Shown here: positions 1 through 8,222 of the stretch, piece after piece
Layout: each line of letters starts with the position of its first letter
Position numbering within the stretch: position 1 is the stretch's first letter
DNA from: Methanobacterium_B sp963825335
GTDB lineage: Archaea > Methanobacteriota > Methanobacteria > Methanobacteriales > Methanobacteriaceae
Length of the DNA: 64,000 nucleotides
Reading direction: 5' to 3'
Assembly: GCA_963825335.1 (NCBI GenBank)
Contig: CAWGSP010000001.1
Location: forward strand, 496,001-560,000
The notes under the pieces: generated by a model
The model's input: only the letters and a program-made list of their open reading frames with translations
What the model was told of the DNA's origin: nothing
The model's database searches: none
Position numbers and translations under genes: made by a program

Positions 1-406
1 CGTCAATTTCCTCTTCATTTAATCCATTGAGATGACATATATTTGATTTCAACATCACAGGTAGCTCACCAATGTAAACATTTTCCATGTCCTGTTCTTC
101 ATCACCCTTCTTAGTGAGGGCCATTTCGAGGTACATGTGTGCAGAGTATGTCAAGTTTCTAAGTCTTGCCTCTGTAGGGAAAATTTTACTTTTTGATCCA
201 TCAGCCTCTTTAATAAAAGGCTTCTTTATATCCACATTTCCTGTTTTAATAGTGTATTCACCTTGTTCAAGGACTATTGGCTCTGTAATATCAATAATAT
301 CTTGTATTCTATGATTGACAAAGTCGTTGTAGGATTTGATGTGGTGGTCTACCAAGTTGTATTCATCAAAAAATGCATCAACCAGTTTCCATGCATTTTT
401 TACCAT
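1..406 (-). CDS. rpoB2: DNA-directed RNA polymerase subunit B'' (N-terminal part, cut by window edge)
   Basis: This is the first ~135 codons of the archaeal split RNA polymerase beta subunit, B'' half (RpoB2), which with B' forms the second-largest polymerase subunit. The translation opens MVKNAWKLVDAFFDEYNLV and contains the conserved PTEARLRNLTYSAHMYLE segment and GELPVMLKSNICHL, typical of the lobe region of this subunit. ATG at 406 is preceded by GGAGGA six bases upstream. It follows rpoH as expected for the archaeal rpoH-rpoB''-rpoB'-rpoA'-rpoA'' order; the rest of the operon lies left of the window. Confidence 0.95.
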   Translation of the reverse strand, partial: MVKNAWKLVDAFFDEYNLVDHHIKSYNDFVNHRIQDIIDITEPIVLEQGEYTIKTGNVDIKKPFIKEADGSKSKIFPTEARLRNLTYSAHMYLEMALTKKGDEEQDMENVYIGELPVMLKSNICHLNGLNEEEID

Positions 407-411
407 TAAAT

Positions 412-461
412 TCCTCCAAAAAACAATTCTATCTAAACTCCTCCAAAAAACAATTCTATCT
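412..461 (-). repeat. Perfect tandem duplication containing the rpoB'' Shine-Dalgarno
   Basis: A 23-base stretch at 412-434 is repeated exactly at 439-461 (period 27). On the minus strand each copy ends in TTTTTTGGAGGA, so the ribosome-binding site of rpoB'' is present twice, one copy correctly spaced from the ATG at 406 and one 27 bases further upstream. Confidence 0.9.
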
Positions 462-510
462 TCTAAATTTTAATTATTCCTAAATTAGTCTAAATTTATT
501 CAGATACAAA

Positions 511-744
511 CTATTCCAATACCAAACGATAGGTAACGAATTTTCCAGCAGTATGGCTTTTTCTCGTTATTTGTAGAATATCTCCCGGCTTTGCTTCAAT
601 AGCTTTTGCAACGGGATCATCAACTTTTATCTTCGGTAGCTGTTCAGGATGAACCTTCAAATCTTTCACTACTTTTTTAGCTTCTGTTTCTGACAAAATA
701 GTATGATCTGGAACCAATTTGTGTTTTAAAATATCTTTTTTCAC
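511..744 (-). CDS. rpoH: DNA-directed RNA polymerase subunit H
   Basis: A 77-residue protein matching archaeal RpoH, homologous to the C-terminal domain of eukaryotic RPB5. Family landmarks seen are HKLVPDHTIL near the start, LPKIKVDDPVAKAI in the middle and GDILQITRKSHTAGKFVTYRLV at the end. Translation starts at GTG (742-744), eight bases after GGAGGATA. It sits only 28 bases after tRNA-Lys and is followed by rpoB'', so it is the first protein gene of the RNA polymerase operon. Confidence 0.97.
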   Translation of the reverse strand: MKKDILKHKLVPDHTILSETEAKKVVKDLKVHPEQLPKIKVDDPVAKAIEAKPGDILQITRKSHTAGKFVTYRLVLE

Positions 745-772
745 AATTTATCCTCCAGTTAAAAATTAAGAA

Positions 773-846
773 CGGGCCCGACGGGAATTGAACCCGCGGC
801 CACTCGGTTAAAAGCCGAGCGCTCTCCCAGACTGAGCTACGGGCCC
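773..846 (-). tRNA. tRNA-Lys (TTT)
   Basis: Minus-strand cloverleaf: acceptor GGGCCCG pairs with CGGGCCC, D arm GCTC...GAGC, anticodon stem CTCGG/CCGAG with loop CTTTTAA (anticodon TTT), T arm GCGGG-TTCAATT-CCCGT, discriminator G at 773. No encoded CCA. Seven bases separate it from tRNA-Asp upstream; rpoH follows. Confidence 0.97.
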
Positions 847-853
847 AAATGAA

Positions 854-925
854 CGCCCTGGCCGGGATTTGAACCCGAGTCGCAGGCTCGACAGGCCTGC
901 ATGATAGCCCCTACACCACCAGGGC
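854..925 (-). tRNA. tRNA-Asp (GTC)
   Basis: Minus-strand cloverleaf: acceptor GCCCTGG/CCAGGGC, anticodon stem CAGGC/GCCTG with loop CTGTCGA (anticodon GTC), T arm TCGGG-TTCAAAT-CCCGG, discriminator G at 854. No encoded CCA. It is the first gene of a tRNA-Asp, tRNA-Lys, rpoH, rpoB'' series. Confidence 0.97.
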
Positions 926-1007
926 AGCTCTTAAAGAATGAGAGTATAAGGAGTTATACTTATGCATGCTTAAATACTTTTCCTTTAACAAACTTATTGT
1001 TTGATAG

Positions 1008-1015
1008 TATATAAA
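1008..1015 (-). promoter_or_regulatory. TATA box, probable promoter of tRNA-Asp/Lys and possibly the rpo operon
   Basis: On the minus strand 1015-1008 reads TTTATATA, the archaeal box A consensus. A second, weaker candidate (AAAAGTATTTAA, 981-970) lies 45 bases before tRNA-Asp. Either could drive tRNA-Asp, tRNA-Lys and the polymerase genes. No TATA-like element is seen between tRNA-Lys and rpoH. Confidence 0.5.
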
Positions 1016-1041
1016 CCTTTGTATAGTCATCTCTCTGCATC

Positions 1042-1062
1042 GTGGTATCTGTAAAATACCAC
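1042..1062 (-). terminator. Seven-base-pair hairpin after the tRNA-Thr/Pro/Tyr cluster
   Basis: GTGGTAT (1042-1048) pairs perfectly with ATACCAC (1056-1062) around a 7-base loop. It lies 20 bases beyond the 3' end of tRNA-Tyr and just upstream of the next tRNA promoter. There is no T-run after it on the minus strand, so a terminator or processing-signal role is only inferred. Confidence 0.3.
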
Positions 1063-1082
1063 ATTATTTATTAATGACAAAA

Positions 1083-1156
1083 TCCCGCCTGCCGGACTTG
1101 AACCAGCAACCCTCGGATCTACAGTCCGATGCTCTGCCAAATTGAGCTAAGGCGGG
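1083..1156 (-). tRNA. tRNA-Tyr (GTA)
   Basis: Minus-strand cloverleaf: acceptor CCCGCCT/AGGCGGG, starting with C as archaeal tRNA-Tyr does (C1-G72), anticodon stem TCGGA/TCCGA with loop CTGTAGA (anticodon GTA), T arm GCTGG-TTCAAGT-CCGGC, discriminator A. No intron and no encoded CCA. Eight bases after tRNA-Pro, so co-transcribed. Confidence 0.97.
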
Positions 1157-1162
1157 ACAATG

Positions 1163-1243
<81 letters not shown>

Positions 1244-1277
1244 GAATTATGTATAAGCCCATATATAATCGGCTTAA

Positions 1278-1356
<79 letters not shown>

Positions 1357-1375
1357 TAGTTATATGGAATATTAA

Positions 1376-1385
1376 CTTAAATAGT
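1376..1385 (-). promoter_or_regulatory. TATA-like box of the tRNA-Thr/Pro/Tyr cluster
   Basis: The minus strand reads ACTATTTAAG here, 25 bases before the 5' end of tRNA-Thr. Spacing and composition fit an archaeal box A. The remaining bases to the pgk stop (1386-1571) show nothing else recognisable. Confidence 0.45.
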
Positions 1386-1571
1386 TATGGGTCAAATAAA
1401 TTTTTTTACAACAACCATTCTCGGTCAGAACGTCGTATTCCATTATTCGTACACCATCCCATATAATACCCTACCATCAGATACACTATCCAAACTTTTT
1501 TTTTGAAATCAAAAATAATTCTGTGGATCAAAACAACATGCTTAATAGTAAAAATTTAAGCACATGACTGA

Positions 1572-2804
1572 CTATGATTTTCTTGATTTGGATGCATGTT
1601 CTCTTAAAACTTTTACAACTGGCAGTTCTTCACCCGCAAGGAGGTTGATGGATGCGCCGCCCCCACTGCTTATATGGCTTATGCCCTTAGACAGACCCAT
1701 ATGATTAGCTGCAGCTGCAAGGTGTCCCCCACCTATGATTGAAAAAGCATTTGAAGATACTATGGCATTTAATATGTCATCGGTGCCTATGTTGAAATCT
1801 TCTTGCTCAAAAACTCCTGCAGGACCGTTAGCAAACAATGTTTTCGCTTTTCTTATGTATCCTGCGTATTCTTTTATTGTTTCGGTACCTATGTCATAGA
1901 TAGGGTGGTTTGGGATCTGATCGACAGAAAATTCAACCCTTTTGTTACCCTTACAAACTGCAACATCCTTGGGTATCATTATGTGCTCTGCATAGTTGTT
2001 CATGAGTTTCGTAGATTTTTTAACAAAATCACAGTATCCCCTATTCTTGATGAAATTTCTGTTCTGTTCTCCGATATCCACTCCAGAACCCCATAAAAAT
2101 ATGTTTGCCACCAGTCCCGTGGTCAGGATGTAGTCAGCACTTCCATTTTCCAGAACATTCTCCATGACCATTATCGAGTCATCAACTTTCACGCCACCCA
2201 ATATATACACACATGGCTTTTTAACATTGTCCATTGCATTGTAAATAGCTTTAAGTTCTCTTTCCATAACTCGCCCAGCACCTGATGGCAACATAAATGC
2301 AAATCCCACCAAAGATGGTTGTGATCTGTGTGCTGCAGCAAATGCATCATTTATGAAATAATCTGCAAGCGGTGCGAGTTTCTGTACCAAATGAGTTTCT
2401 GATTGAATCTTTGGTTCTCTTTTCAAAATTTCTTCGGAGTAAAACCGCACATTCTCTAAAAGAATGATATCACAACGCTCCATTTTTTTAATCGAATCTC
2501 TTGCATGACTCCCGAATATATCTTCTACATATTTTACCTTATGATTCAGGATCTTTGAAAGTGTTTCAGCATGCTGTTCCATGGTTGTGAAATCCTTTTT
2601 ACCAGGCCTGCTTTGATGTGCTATCACAACAGTTTTTGCACCCCTGTTGGATAATTCACCTATAGTTTCAGCATGAAGCCTTATTCTTGTATCGTCCAAT
2701 ATGAGTCCGGTACTTGGGTCTACTGGAGAGTTGATGTCAACCCTTACAATAACTGTTTTATCATCAAGATCAAAATCATCTATAGTGTAAAAATCTAGGG
2801 ACAT
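1572..2804 (-). CDS. pgk: Phosphoglycerate kinase
   Basis: About 410 residues, normal for archaeal Pgk. It interconverts 1,3-bisphosphoglycerate and 3-phosphoglycerate with ATP/ADP in the cytoplasm. Visible landmarks are RVDINSPVD near the N terminus, the basic-patch segment VIAHQSRPGKKDFT, ENVRFYSEE, NDAFAAAHRSQPS, and the nucleotide-binding IGGGHLAAA near the C terminus. ATG at 2804 (MSLDFYTIDDF) was chosen because family members begin there; an in-frame ATG at 2828 adds eight residues and cannot be excluded. It lies downstream of tpiA on the same strand, an expected gluconeogenic pair. Confidence 0.96.
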   Translation of the reverse strand: MSLDFYTIDDFDLDDKTVIVRVDINSPVDPSTGLILDDTRIRLHAETIGELSNRGAKTVVIAHQSRPGKKDFTTMEQHAETLSKILNHKVKYVEDIFGSHARDSIKKMERCDIILLENVRFYSEEILKREPKIQSETHLVQKLAPLADYFINDAFAAAHRSQPSLVGFAFMLPSGAGRVMERELKAIYNAMDNVKKPCVYILGGVKVDDSIMVMENVLENGSADYILTTGLVANIFLWGSGVDIGEQNRNFIKNRGYCDFVKKSTKLMNNYAEHIMIPKDVAVCKGNKRVEFSVDQIPNHPIYDIGTETIKEYAGYIRKAKTLFANGPAGVFEQEDFNIGTDDILNAIVSSNAFSIIGGGHLAAAANHMGLSKGISHISSGGGASINLLAGEELPVVKVLREHASKSRKS

Positions 2805-2901
2805 CTGTTCACCGTTTTTATTTATCATTAGCCTCTATGTTAAATCTGATTAATTACTTACAACATTGTTGTTAAATTCCAATTGTCCTTAAAATAATTT
2901 T

Positions 2902-3582
2902 TTATATCTTGCCAACGAGATTAAATAACGCTTCTTTTGGATCTTCTGCCAATATTATACCTGATGCAAGTAATACTCCATCAGCACCAAGATCTAAGGC
3001 CGCTTTCATATCATCACCCGTAGAAATACCCGCACCACATAATATGCCCATATTTGAGTTTATTTCATGGATAACTTCTACTGTTCCTTCCACTATCTCA
3101 GGTTCTGCCTTTGAAACAGAAATTCCAGACCCTATTAGTTCGGGAGGTTCGATAGCAACGAAATCAGGTTTGAGAGTAGCAGCAGCCGCACTAGTATCGA
3201 TATTGTTGGTGCAGACAACACTCACCATATCGTGTGCATTGGTTTTTTTCACCAAAGCATCAATATCGGCCAGTTTCATCCTTTGTTCTGAATGATTTAT
3301 CAGACTACCTACAGCTCCTGCTTCTTTTACACATTCCAATAGTACACTACCGGTGTGTCCTCCTGAATCAATCGCATCTATGTGTTGAGCGAAAACTGGG
3401 ATTCCAACTTCTTGAGATAATGAGTATAGATCTGTACTTTGAGGTACAACAACAATATTCACACCCGTCTCTTCTGCAACAATTTCAGAAGCTTTTGCCA
3501 GTTTCAAGGCGTTTTTCCCGCTGGATTCCAAGTATGTTTTAAAATTCAAAATCACAATTGGAGTTCGCTTAAGTTTATTCAT
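2902..3582 (-). CDS. tpiA: Triosephosphate isomerase (archaeal type)
   Basis: 226 residues, the short archaeal form of TIM, which interconverts dihydroxyacetone phosphate and glyceraldehyde 3-phosphate. Active-site residues are visible: N13 and K15 in LNFKTY, H97 in NHSEQRM, E145 in IEPPELIG, then the phosphate-binding LCGAGIS and GVLLASG. The start is ATG 3582 because GGAGGT lies nine bases upstream; the longer frame to 3639 has no such signal. A TATA-like TTTTATATC lies near 3644-3652 on the minus strand. pgk follows after a gap of about 100 bases. Confidence 0.96.
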   Translation of the reverse strand: MNKLKRTPIVILNFKTYLESSGKNALKLAKASEIVAEETGVNIVVVPQSTDLYSLSQEVGIPVFAQHIDAIDSGGHTGSVLLECVKEAGAVGSLINHSEQRMKLADIDALVKKTNAHDMVSVVCTNNIDTSAAAATLKPDFVAIEPPELIGSGISVSKAEPEIVEGTVEVIHEINSNMGILCGAGISTGDDMKAALDLGADGVLLASGIILAEDPKEALFNLVGKI

Positions 3583-4154
3583 TTGTTTAACCTCCAAAAA
3601 AAAGCGTTCATATATTTCTAATCCTCTTTTTTTAACCATAGATATAAAAATATTGTGGTATCTTCAGTAACCCCAAATGAATAATTTGATCTACACCCAT
3701 ACTCCCATAACATAACATTAAAATAATTCAAAATTTTAATTAAACCGTAATTTGAAATATGTTCTTGTAATATAGATCAACTATGTTTCCAGTATGTGGA
3801 TACTAATTTTATTGTTCTCTCTCGATTGAACAGTTGACAAGTTAAATTGACAGAATAAAAAATTGGTATATTGGCCGAAAGATCCTGTGATGTGGATATT
3901 GTTGTGTTGTATTCGGCATAAGGATCCTTGAATGATTGTAATCCCATTTATTTCAGAGATCTGTTAGTTTTAATGCATGATTTATTTATAAATAATTTTT
4001 GTTAAATTATAATTTTATTTGCATTCGGTTCATTGAAATTAAAGGTATAATATATAGAAGATCAGATTCAGTACAGAGTACTGTAAATGAAGTTCTGATA
4101 AAATAGATTTTGAACTAAAATTAATCAATTGATAAAAATATTAATAACGATAAA
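3583..4154. other. Long divergent intergenic region between tpiA and taw1
   Basis: No gene is seen. The region holds the tpiA promoter near 3645, a 10-base palindrome AAGGATCCTT (3920-3929), complementary six-base segments GCCGAA (3874-3879) and TTCGGC (3912-3917), and the taw1 promoter near 4050. The sequence around 3870-3935 is less AT-rich than its surroundings, but no known RNA family is recognised. Confidence 0.5.
4044..4083 (+). promoter_or_regulatory. taw1 promoter with a palindrome at the expected transcription start
   Basis: A TATA-like GGTATAATATATAG (4044-4057) is followed at 4069-4083 by CAGTAC-AGA-GTACTG, a six-base inverted repeat with a three-base centre. The palindrome falls about 25 bases after the TATA element, where transcription would start, which is a position used by archaeal repressors. 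The role is inferred. Confidence 0.35.
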
Positions 4155-5069
4155 ATGCCATTCACAACAGATGAGATAAAAAACCTTGAAAAAAAAGGTT
4201 ACAGATTCGCAGGTAGCTTGCATCACGCCGCAGCTAAGGTATGTCACTGGACCAAGAAGAGTCTTCTAGATGAAGGTGTGTGTTACAAAGAAAAATTTTA
4301 CGGCATAGAAAGTCACCGCTGCCTCCAGATGTCACCAAGCATACCATTCTGTCATCAAAAATGTTCATTTTGCTGGAGAGATATCTCAATAACCAAGACT
4401 GTATGGGATGAAGATTTTGATGAACCTGGAGTGATAATAGACGATTGTATTGCTGCACAGAGAAAGTTGTTATGCGGTTTCTTTGGTAATTCCCGTGCCA
4501 ACAAACTAAAATTGAAAAAAGCTCAAGATCCTAAAAATGCTGCCATATCCCTCGCAGGTGAACCAATGCTTTACCCACGTATAAACGACCTTTTAAGCGA
4601 GTTCAGTCACAGGGATTTCACAACCTTCCTTGTTACTAACGGCATGACTCCTTCAAAGCTTGAAAAAATTGAGAAAGAACCAACACAACTTTACATATCT
4701 TTAGATGCGCCGAATGAAGGAATTTATAATGAAATTTGCCAGCCACAAATTTCTGGTGGATGGGAAAACTTACAAAAATCACTCGGACTTATTTCAAGTT
4801 TCGATTGTAGAACTGTTCTCAGAACTACTTGTGTTAAAGACTATAACATGGTAAATCCTCAAGAATATGCTAACATCATCGAAAAAACCAATCCTGACTT
4901 CATCGAGATCAAAGCTTACATGTACGTTGGAAGTTCGAGAGACAGACTTACCCTAAACAATATGCCTTCAGTCGATGATGTAACTAAATTTGCTGAATCA
5001 ATTGCAGAATTATGTGGTCGTGAGATTGTTAACGAAGCATTCGAGAGTAGAGTGGTACTTTTAGCTTGA
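4155..5069 (+). CDS. taw1: 4-demethylwyosine synthase (radical SAM, TYW1/Taw1)
   Basis: 304 residues. Taw1 builds the imidazopurine ring of wyosine at G37 of tRNA-Phe using S-adenosylmethionine and pyruvate. The radical SAM cluster ligands C66-x3-C70-x2-C73 are visible (FCHQKCSFCWRD), as are C30, C43 and C56, spaced 13 apart, which match the three ligands of the second iron-sulfur cluster in archaeal Taw1. SLAGEPMLYP is the glycine-rich SAM motif. The ATG at 4155 has no obvious Shine-Dalgarno despite an 80-base predicted leader. Confidence 0.93.
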   Translation: MPFTTDEIKNLEKKGYRFAGSLHHAAAKVCHWTKKSLLDEGVCYKEKFYGIESHRCLQMSPSIPFCHQKCSFCWRDISITKTVWDEDFDEPGVIIDDCIAAQRKLLCGFFGNSRANKLKLKKAQDPKNAAISLAGEPMLYPRINDLLSEFSHRDFTTFLVTNGMTPSKLEKIEKEPTQLYISLDAPNEGIYNEICQPQISGGWENLQKSLGLISSFDCRTVLRTTCVKDYNMVNPQEYANIIEKTNPDFIEIKAYMYVGSSRDRLTLNNMPSVDDVTKFAESIAELCGREIVNEAFESRVVLLA

Positions 5070-5282
5070 TCAATCAACCGACCTAAAATTTAGATAAAAT
5101 CATTTATAAATTTTCTTTGGACATGAAAATTATTAGTTCATGTACAACCCATCATAATATCGTGACAATTTTTATTAAGATTGAGTTGATCGTGACTCCA
5201 ATAATTAATTTATTGATGTAGATACCATCAAGGATATTAGGATATTAATTTAATATATAATCAAAAATGAGGGTGAACGCTT

Positions 5283-6152
5283 ATGAAAAAGTTTATAGTG
5301 GGAGTAGTTCTATTTTTGATGGTATTAAGTCCTGTTTATGCAGCATCAGGATTTGCTATCACTTACGGTCAGACTACATATGCTAATCCTGCATGGAAAA
5401 TTAGTATGGACAATTATTTTCAGTCAATGACAAGTAATAACATTAGCAGCGCCAATACAGAAGTTATAACTGCTCCAGAGGTAAATGTGATATCACAAAA
5501 CATAACCGGACGGATTTATCCCGCAAACCAAATATTTTCATGTGCAATGGTAGATTTAAGCTACAACGATGGTATAAAAGTGGTGGTTGATAGCAGTAAA
5601 ATAAATGTGGTGACACCAAAGATGTACGCTACTGCATTACAATCCTTAGGGATAAATAACGGATATGTAGTTGTTTCTTCACCAGTCCAAGCTTCTGGAG
5701 AAGCTGCTCTTGCTGGAGTTCTTGAATCATATGAAACAGCAGTAGGAACACCAATACCAGATCAAGCTAAAAAAGCAGCTACAAATGAATTTTACACAGA
5801 AACACAAATAACAAACCAAACAGGTCAAAATCCTGATAAAGTAGCAGATCTTTTCTCCGATGCTCAGAATCAAATTCAAAGTAAGAACATTCAAGATATC
5901 ACACAGATAAAAACCGTGGTAATTAACACTGCAAACAACATGGGTATAAATCTAACAGACCAGCAGTCACAACAAATTGCAAATTCACTTTTAGATTCAC
6001 AGCAGGCTCAATCAAGCTTGTCAGAATTCAAGAATCAGCTTAATAGTGTTACTCAACAGGCTTCAAATTCTGGAGGAATTGTTGGACAAATATATAATTA
6101 CCTAGAAAGTATATACAATTATTTAACCGGACTTGTAACTGGACAGAACTGA
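5283..6152 (+). CDS. Secreted DUF1002-family protein
   Basis: 289 residues with a typical signal peptide (MKKF, hydrophobic stretch to about residue 18, then VYAAS cleavage region). The body resembles DUF1002: an ITYGQT motif just after cleavage, VVVDSSKINVVTPKMYATAL in the middle and VVVSSPVQASGEAALAGV after it. The C-terminal third is rich in Gln, Asn and Ser and ends in a hydrophobic Tyr-rich segment. The start ATG follows GAGGGTGA. It stands alone, with an AT-rich TATA-like stretch about 30 bases upstream. Function is unknown; an extracellular or wall-associated role is inferred. Confidence 0.8.
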   Translation: MKKFIVGVVLFLMVLSPVYAASGFAITYGQTTYANPAWKISMDNYFQSMTSNNISSANTEVITAPEVNVISQNITGRIYPANQIFSCAMVDLSYNDGIKVVVDSSKINVVTPKMYATALQSLGINNGYVVVSSPVQASGEAALAGVLESYETAVGTPIPDQAKKAATNEFYTETQITNQTGQNPDKVADLFSDAQNQIQSKNIQDITQIKTVVINTANNMGINLTDQQSQQIANSLLDSQQAQSSLSEFKNQLNSVTQQASNSGGIVGQIYNYLESIYNYLTGLVTGQN

Positions 6153-6554
6153 ACCAAATGTCTGGAAATAGTTTAAAATAAGTTGTAGTCTGTTTAAAAC
6201 CCATTAATAATCTTATTGGGAAATAAATTCATTGGTTAAAACTATTCACATCAATTAACTTATTTATTTTTTGATCAGAGAATTTATAACTAATTATTGC
6301 TACTTTTATCTATGGGATCACAATTTGGATCAAAAAAAGTTTCATTAAAATCGGAAACTCTCAAAAAATGTCAATCCATCTACCCTACAATAGATGATGA
6401 TAGTGTGTTCATATGATAACCCTGCCGAACTTAACAGTACGGATCTAAATTATATGAGTACAATATCTAACCTAGTTTATAATGGGAGTTGGGTGCGAGT
6501 AAATCGAAGAATAATTATTGGAGAAATCCATGGAAATTCATGAAAAAAATTATT
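6153..6554. other. Intergenic region with one doubtful 34-codon ORF
   Basis: No well-supported gene. An ORF at 6312-6416 (+) encodes 34 residues beginning MGSQFGSKKVSLKSETLKK; it has no Shine-Dalgarno, but a TATA-like TTTATAA lies about 20-25 bases before the ATG, so a leaderless small protein or a decayed gene start is possible. Nothing else is recognised. Confidence 0.35.
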
Positions 6555-7661
6555 TTAACTTGAAGTTTTACAGATCTCAACAGCTTTCTTTGCAGCTGCC
6601 TCCATCGATGTTTCATACACGACCCCCGCTTCGGTGAGTATTTTTTGCCCTTCAGCTTCGTTTGTACCTGTCAACCTAATAACCAATGGTACTTTGCGTT
6701 TAGAAGCATTTAAAGTGTCTAATACTCCCCTTGCAACATCATCTGCACGGGTAATGCCACCCAGAACATTTAAAAATACTGTTTTAACGTCAGGTTCTGA
6801 TATTACCAGGTTCAATGCCTTAGAAATATCTTCCTGTGAGGAGCCACCACCTATATCTAGAAACGTGGCTGGTTCACCCCCATAAAGTTTCAACATATCC
6901 ATCCCACTGAGTGTGAGTCCGGCACCATTACCTATGACTGCAATATTTCCGTCTAGTTTTACATAGGCAAATTCTTTTTTCGAAACATGTTCAAGTTTCC
7001 CAATTTCTTTTTGCCTGTAAAAAGCATCATCATCTATTTCTAACTTTGCATCGGCTGCTATGATTCCTTCTGGAGTTACAACAAGGGGGTTAATTTCAGA
7101 TATGGTTGCATCGTAGTGTATGAATATATGGTACAGTTTCCATATGATATCCCCAACCTTTGAAATCAATGCATTTGGTACTCCCATGTTAATTGCGATC
7201 TCCCTTCCCTGATATGGTAAAAATTCATCCAATATATTCATGTGCTGTTTGAATATTTTTTCAGGAGTTTCACGGGCAATTTCCTCTATATCAACCCCTC
7301 CATATTTACTCGCCATGATAAGAGGTTTTCTCGCTGATCTGTCCAGCACCACACTTATGTAAAGTTCGTTTTCAATATCCAGTTTTTCTTCGACCATGAC
7401 AGCTTCAACTATTTCACCCTTGAGTGTGGAACCAAGAAGTTGTTTTGCAGCATTATATGCATTTTCAGGATTATCTGCAAATTTTATTCCACCAGCTTTG
7501 CCCCTTCCACCAGACAATATTTGTGATTTGATTGCTACAGGTTTTCCCATGTCTTCAGCAGCCTTCCTAGCTTCATCAGGTGTTTTAGCCACACTACTTT
7601 TGGGAATAGGTATCCCACACTCTTGGAATATGGATTTTGCTATGTATTCATGGATCTTCAT
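6555..7661 (-). CDS. sucC: Succinyl-CoA synthetase (ADP-forming) subunit beta
   Basis: 368 residues, ATP-grasp fold. It carries the nucleotide-binding and part of the CoA-ligase function that converts succinate to succinyl-CoA. Landmarks: N-terminal MKIHEYIAKSIFQECGIPIP, SGGRGKAGGIKFA nucleotide loop, EINPLVVTPEG, and near the C terminus FLDIGGGSS and FLNVLGGITRADDVA. GGAGG precedes the ATG. It follows korC by 11 bases, so succinyl-CoA is made next to the enzyme that carboxylates it. The alpha subunit gene sucD is not in the window. Confidence 0.95.
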   Translation of the reverse strand: MKIHEYIAKSIFQECGIPIPKSSVAKTPDEARKAAEDMGKPVAIKSQILSGGRGKAGGIKFADNPENAYNAAKQLLGSTLKGEIVEAVMVEEKLDIENELYISVVLDRSARKPLIMASKYGGVDIEEIARETPEKIFKQHMNILDEFLPYQGREIAINMGVPNALISKVGDIIWKLYHIFIHYDATISEINPLVVTPEGIIAADAKLEIDDDAFYRQKEIGKLEHVSKKEFAYVKLDGNIAVIGNGAGLTLSGMDMLKLYGGEPATFLDIGGGSSQEDISKALNLVISEPDVKTVFLNVLGGITRADDVARGVLDTLNASKRKVPLVIRLTGTNEAEGQKILTEAGVVYETSMEAAAKKAVEICKTSS

Positions 7662-7672
7662 TTTGAATCCTC

Positions 7673-8221
7673 CTAGTCAGCAAGCTTTAAACCCGCTTCG
7701 AATGCTTCCAAATTTTTCTTTTCAGTTCCCGGTGGTACACTTTCAGCTATAGCTGCTCTTACAGCATTCTCCGATACAACCTTTGTTATTCTGGTGATCG
7801 CGCCCACCATGACAATGTTTGACACTATTTTCAAGCCTATATCTTCTGCTGCTGTTTTAGTTGCAGGAGCTTTGTAGAGTTTTATATTATGTTCCTGTAC
7901 AAATTGCATCACTTCTTCCCCTGATATCATGTCTGGGTCTACGATAAGCATGCCCCCATCTTTCAGATCTCCGAGGTATGATGTTAATGCCAGTTGAGAC
8001 ATGGCAATGAATATATCCGGATGTTCAACCTTGGGATAATCAACTTCTTCTTCACTGACCACCACTTCAGTTTTTGATGCACCCCCCCTAGCTTCTGGAC
8101 CATAGGATTGTGTTTGAACCGCGTATAACCCGTCATGAAGTGCAGCAGCTTTGCCAATAACGATCCCGGCCAATATTATTCCTTGACCACCGAATCCTGC
8201 TATTCTAATATCTTTACGCAT
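7673..8221 (-). CDS. korC: 2-oxoglutarate:ferredoxin oxidoreductase subunit gamma
   Basis: 182 residues with the gamma-domain signature FGGQGIILAGIVIGKAA near residue 10, SYGPEARGGASKTEVV and VGAITRITK. In methanogens this complex reductively carboxylates succinyl-CoA to 2-oxoglutarate, the end of the incomplete reductive citric-acid pathway. The ATG lies one base after the korB stop, so translation is coupled. Confidence 0.94.
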   Translation of the reverse strand: MRKDIRIAGFGGQGIILAGIVIGKAAALHDGLYAVQTQSYGPEARGGASKTEVVVSEEEVDYPKVEHPDIFIAMSQLALTSYLGDLKDGGMLIVDPDMISGEEVMQFVQEHNIKLYKAPATKTAAEDIGLKIVSNIVMVGAITRITKVVSENAVRAAIAESVPPGTEKKNLEAFEAGLKLAD

Positions 8222-8222
8222 T

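Noticed and set aside
3874..3929. Structured RNA or riboswitch between tpiA and taw1
   Set aside because: Only short complementary segments and a 10-base palindrome are visible; no known family pattern or conserved core was recognised.
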